Source: an uncultured Opitutia bacterium (lineage in GTDB: Bacteria > Verrucomicrobiota > Verrucomicrobiia > Opitutales > UBA953). From it: a stretch of 15,744 bases of DNA. The stretch lies in assembly GCA_903829855.1 (NCBI GenBank), contig CAIKRN010000155.1, positions 1 through 15,744 of the forward strand, read 5' to 3'. Position 1 is the first letter of the stretch, and each line of letters starts with the position of its first letter. The position numbers and the translations under genes were made by a program. The notes under the pieces were generated by a model. The model had not been told where the DNA came from and searched no databases. It saw only the letters and a program-made list of their open reading frames with translations. Below are positions 14,230 through 15,744 of the stretch, one piece after another.

Positions 14230-14853
14230 ATGCCCCATTTTCTTACCCTATTAATCGAAGCCATCCTGACCATCATGTTGGCGGATTTCATCGCCGGCAT
14301 CGTTCACTGGGCGGAAGATGCCTATATTCGGGATGATACGCCGCTGGTCGGGCTCCTTTTGGGTAAGCCCAACATGATTCACCATCACCTTCCAAGGTAC
14401 ATGGCTCGCCATAGTTGGTGGCATAGCTCGTGGGATCTCTTGCTACTGATGTCCCTGCTGGTGATCACCATGAAGTTGACTGGGCACTTGACCTGGCATG
14501 TCTGGCTCTTTGCCGTCATGGGCACGAATGCTAACCAGGTACACAAGTGGGCACATCGTACGCGGACGGAAAATGGCCTTATCATCAGTTTCTTTCAGGA
14601 TATTAAGGTCTTCCAATCACCCGCCCACCACGCGATTCATCACACGAATCCCAAGGAGGTGCGTTATTGTCCGGTCACAAACCTCGTGAACCCGATCCTT
14701 GATACCATTAACTTCTGGGGCTCGGTGGAATTCCTGAATCGTCACCTTTTCGGTTTGAAACGTCGCGCGGATAGTTCGATCCCGGGCAATGGCTTACCTC
14801 CGTCGTGGCTACCTGAAGTCAGAGCCCATCATGCGAGCAAGTTTGAGGAGTGA
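14230..14853 (+). CDS. TMEM189/CarF/Kua-family membrane desaturase (probable plasmanylethanolamine desaturase)
   Basis: This 207-residue integral membrane protein has hydrophobic segments at about 5-25, 68-84 and 88-103. It belongs to the Lipid_desat family, which includes human PEDS1/TMEM189, Myxococcus CarF and plant FAD4. The di-iron histidine and Asn signature is complete: H26...D30 in HWAED, HHH at 51-53, N100/Q103/H105/H109 in NANQVHKWAH, H133-H134 and H137-H138 in HHAIHH, and YCPVTNLVNPILD at 147-159. CarF and PEDS1 introduce the vinyl-ether double bond that makes plasmalogens, using O2. FAD4 instead makes a trans-3 double bond in acyl chains, so the lipid substrate is not certain. No ether-lipid genes are adjacent. 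The start is fixed by the first membrane segment. A short GGGAAG/CTTCCC hairpin (14210-14228) sits just before the ATG. Confidence 0.88.
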   Translation: MPHFLTLLIEAILTIMLADFIAGIVHWAEDAYIRDDTPLVGLLLGKPNMIHHHLPRYMARHSWWHSSWDLLLLMSLLVITMKLTGHLTWHVWLFAVMGTNANQVHKWAHRTRTENGLIISFFQDIKVFQSPAHHAIHHTNPKEVRYCPVTNLVNPILDTINFWGSVEFLNRHLFGLKRRADSSIPGNGLPPSWLPEVRAHHASKFEE

Positions 14854-14870
14854 TTTTACGACTTTAGTGG

Positions 14871-15719
14871 TCAGGACAGCAGCTCGCTGATCGGAGCCTG
14901 GAGTACTTCCACGGCGGTTTTACCTTTTGCTCGGAATTCCCGAATCGAAAGCCCAGCGCTGCGCTTAGCCATTCGTTTCCCCGCAGCATCGAGGACGAGA
15001 GTGGCATGGGCCCACGTCGGAGGCGTCCAGCCGAGCGCTCGATAGATCAGTAGTTGTCGAGCGGTGGAAATGAGTAAATCGCTGCCACGGACGACTTCCG
15101 TGATGCCCATGGCATGGTCGTCGGCGACGACAGCCAATTCATAGGAGGGGAAACCATCCTTCCGCCAAATGAGAAAATCGCCGAAATCTCGCCCGGCGAC
15201 GAATGACTGGGGGCCTTGCAACGCATCGTCGAAAGCGATCGCTTCGCCGTCTGGAACGCGGAAGCGCCAGTTGCTCAGACCAGGTTCACGGGCACCTCGC
15301 CCCGCATCGGTGGCGGGGCGGAGCGCGGGCGGAAAGATGGGCTCAGCATCATCCTCGGAGTGCGGGGCGGTGAGGCTTCGTTCGACATCCTGGCGGGACT
15401 TGTCGCATGGGTAGACGGCACCCGCGGCTTGGAGTTGCTGCCAGACCGCGTGAAACCATGGCAGACGCTGCGATTGGACGTAGGGGGCGTGTGGGCCGCC
15501 GACGTCAGGACCTTCCGTCCACTTCAGGCCGAGCCAGCGGAGGTCTTCGATCGCCGCGGCGACGAATTCGGGCCGACAGCGGCTGGCATCCAGATCTTCG
15601 GTACGGTAGAGTAACGTTCCGCTGGCTTCCTGGGCGCGTTTAGCCGCTAAAGCGAAGGTGCGCGCGTGTCCGAGGTGCAGGAAGCCCGTAGGGGTCGGTG
15701 CAAGCCTGCCTCGGTACAT
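14871..15719 (-). CDS. gluQ: Glutamyl-Q tRNA(Asp) synthetase
   Basis: This 282-residue truncated paralog of glutamyl-tRNA synthetase lacks the anticodon-binding domain. The family attaches glutamate to queuosine at position 34 of tRNA(Asp). The HIGH-type motif is in RLAPTPTGFLHLGHA (5-19), with YRTEDLD at 38-44, FLIWRKDGFPSYELAVVADDHAMGI and VVRGSDLL in the catalytic core, and a KMSKS-like KRMAKR at 248-253. The zinc-binding cysteines of the E. coli enzyme (CxC...YxxxC) are largely missing: only C105 in YPCDKSR remains, so this copy probably binds no zinc there. The length matches GluQ and excludes full-length GltX. It is convergent with the desaturase gene, 17 bp apart. The ATG at 15719 begins the conserved N-terminal strand and no Shine-Dalgarno sequence is seen. 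Confidence 0.93.
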   Translation of the reverse strand: MYRGRLAPTPTGFLHLGHARTFALAAKRAQEASGTLLYRTEDLDASRCRPEFVAAAIEDLRWLGLKWTEGPDVGGPHAPYVQSQRLPWFHAVWQQLQAAGAVYPCDKSRQDVERSLTAPHSEDDAEPIFPPALRPATDAGRGAREPGLSNWRFRVPDGEAIAFDDALQGPQSFVAGRDFGDFLIWRKDGFPSYELAVVADDHAMGITEVVRGSDLLISTARQLLIYRALGWTPPTWAHATLVLDAAGKRMAKRSAGLSIREFRAKGKTAVEVLQAPISELLS

Positions 15720-15744
15720 CAGAGAGGGTTACCCGTGGGGATGA

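Noticed and set aside
14869..14886. GTCAGGACAGCAGC, which resembles the stem of the REP-like element
   Set aside because: It has no GTAG and no matching second stem arm. It is simply the end of gluQ and the bases after it.
1..15744. CRISPR arrays, tRNA or rRNA genes, integrases, insertion sequences, phage or defence genes
   Set aside because: Looked for by eye and not found. All long open frames are accounted for by metabolic or housekeeping families, and the only repeats are the three short hairpin elements.

Overview
This window most likely comes from a bacterium of the Verrucomicrobiota (PVC superphylum), probably an aerobic, moderately GC-rich member of the Opitutae type. Three things point there: the partial gene at the left edge has the 'PVC-type' architecture (propeller, HEAT-like region, C-terminal cytochrome c); it lies beside a Tat-exported Gfo/Idh/MocA oxidoreductase; and there is a cluster of secreted thioredoxin-like paralogs carrying a shared TGSDWC signature. 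The phylum is inferred from gene content only, since there is no rRNA here.

Layout. (1) 3-2758, plus: the 3' part of the PVC-type cytochrome/dehydrogenase-like protein, then a small unknown protein translationally coupled to it. (2) 2869-3966, plus: Tat-exported Gfo/Idh/MocA oxidoreductase. (3) 4083-4688, minus: AzoR-type FMN NADH:quinone/azo reductase. Short hairpin repeats that look like REP elements sit at 2797-2822, 3991-4016 and 4057-4082. The last two are exact inverted copies between the convergent oxidoreductase and azoR genes. (4) 4827-10087, minus: an assimilatory sulfate reduction operon in the order cysI (sulfite reductase hemoprotein), cysH (4Fe-4S-type APS/PAPS reductase), cysD and a fused cysN-cysC, closed by a hairpin plus T-run terminator at 4753-4791. 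(5) 10150-10917, plus: cobA (uroporphyrinogen-III methyltransferase), divergent from cysI across a 62-bp AT-rich region holding candidate overlapping promoters and an 11-bp palindrome. (6) 10920-11891, minus: a tandem-domain CbiX/SirB-like chelatase with an unusual membrane tail, convergent with cobA. (7) 11983-14104, plus: three consecutive exported thioredoxin-fold paralogs with different active sites (CSWC, CGYC, CPPC). (8) 14230-14853, plus: a TMEM189/CarF/Kua-type lipid desaturase. (9) 14871-15719, minus: glutamyl-Q tRNA(Asp) synthetase (gluQ).

How the genes work together. Regions 4-6 form one metabolic unit. CysD/CysNC activate sulfate to APS/PAPS, CysH reduces it to sulfite, and CysI reduces sulfite to sulfide using siroheme. 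CobA starts siroheme synthesis, and the chelatase probably inserts the iron. Not seen in the window are a precorrin-2 dehydrogenase and a CysJ-type flavoprotein, so those steps are encoded elsewhere or done differently. The thioredoxin trio, the lipid desaturase and GluQ are separate functions. The points most worth a second look are the chelatase (catalytic histidines apparently lost from its N-terminal half and kept in its C-terminal half, plus two membrane helices), the REP-like inverted pair, the plasmalogen-type desaturase, the thioredoxin triplet, and start codons mostly preceded by pyrimidine-rich tracts rather than Shine-Dalgarno sequences.
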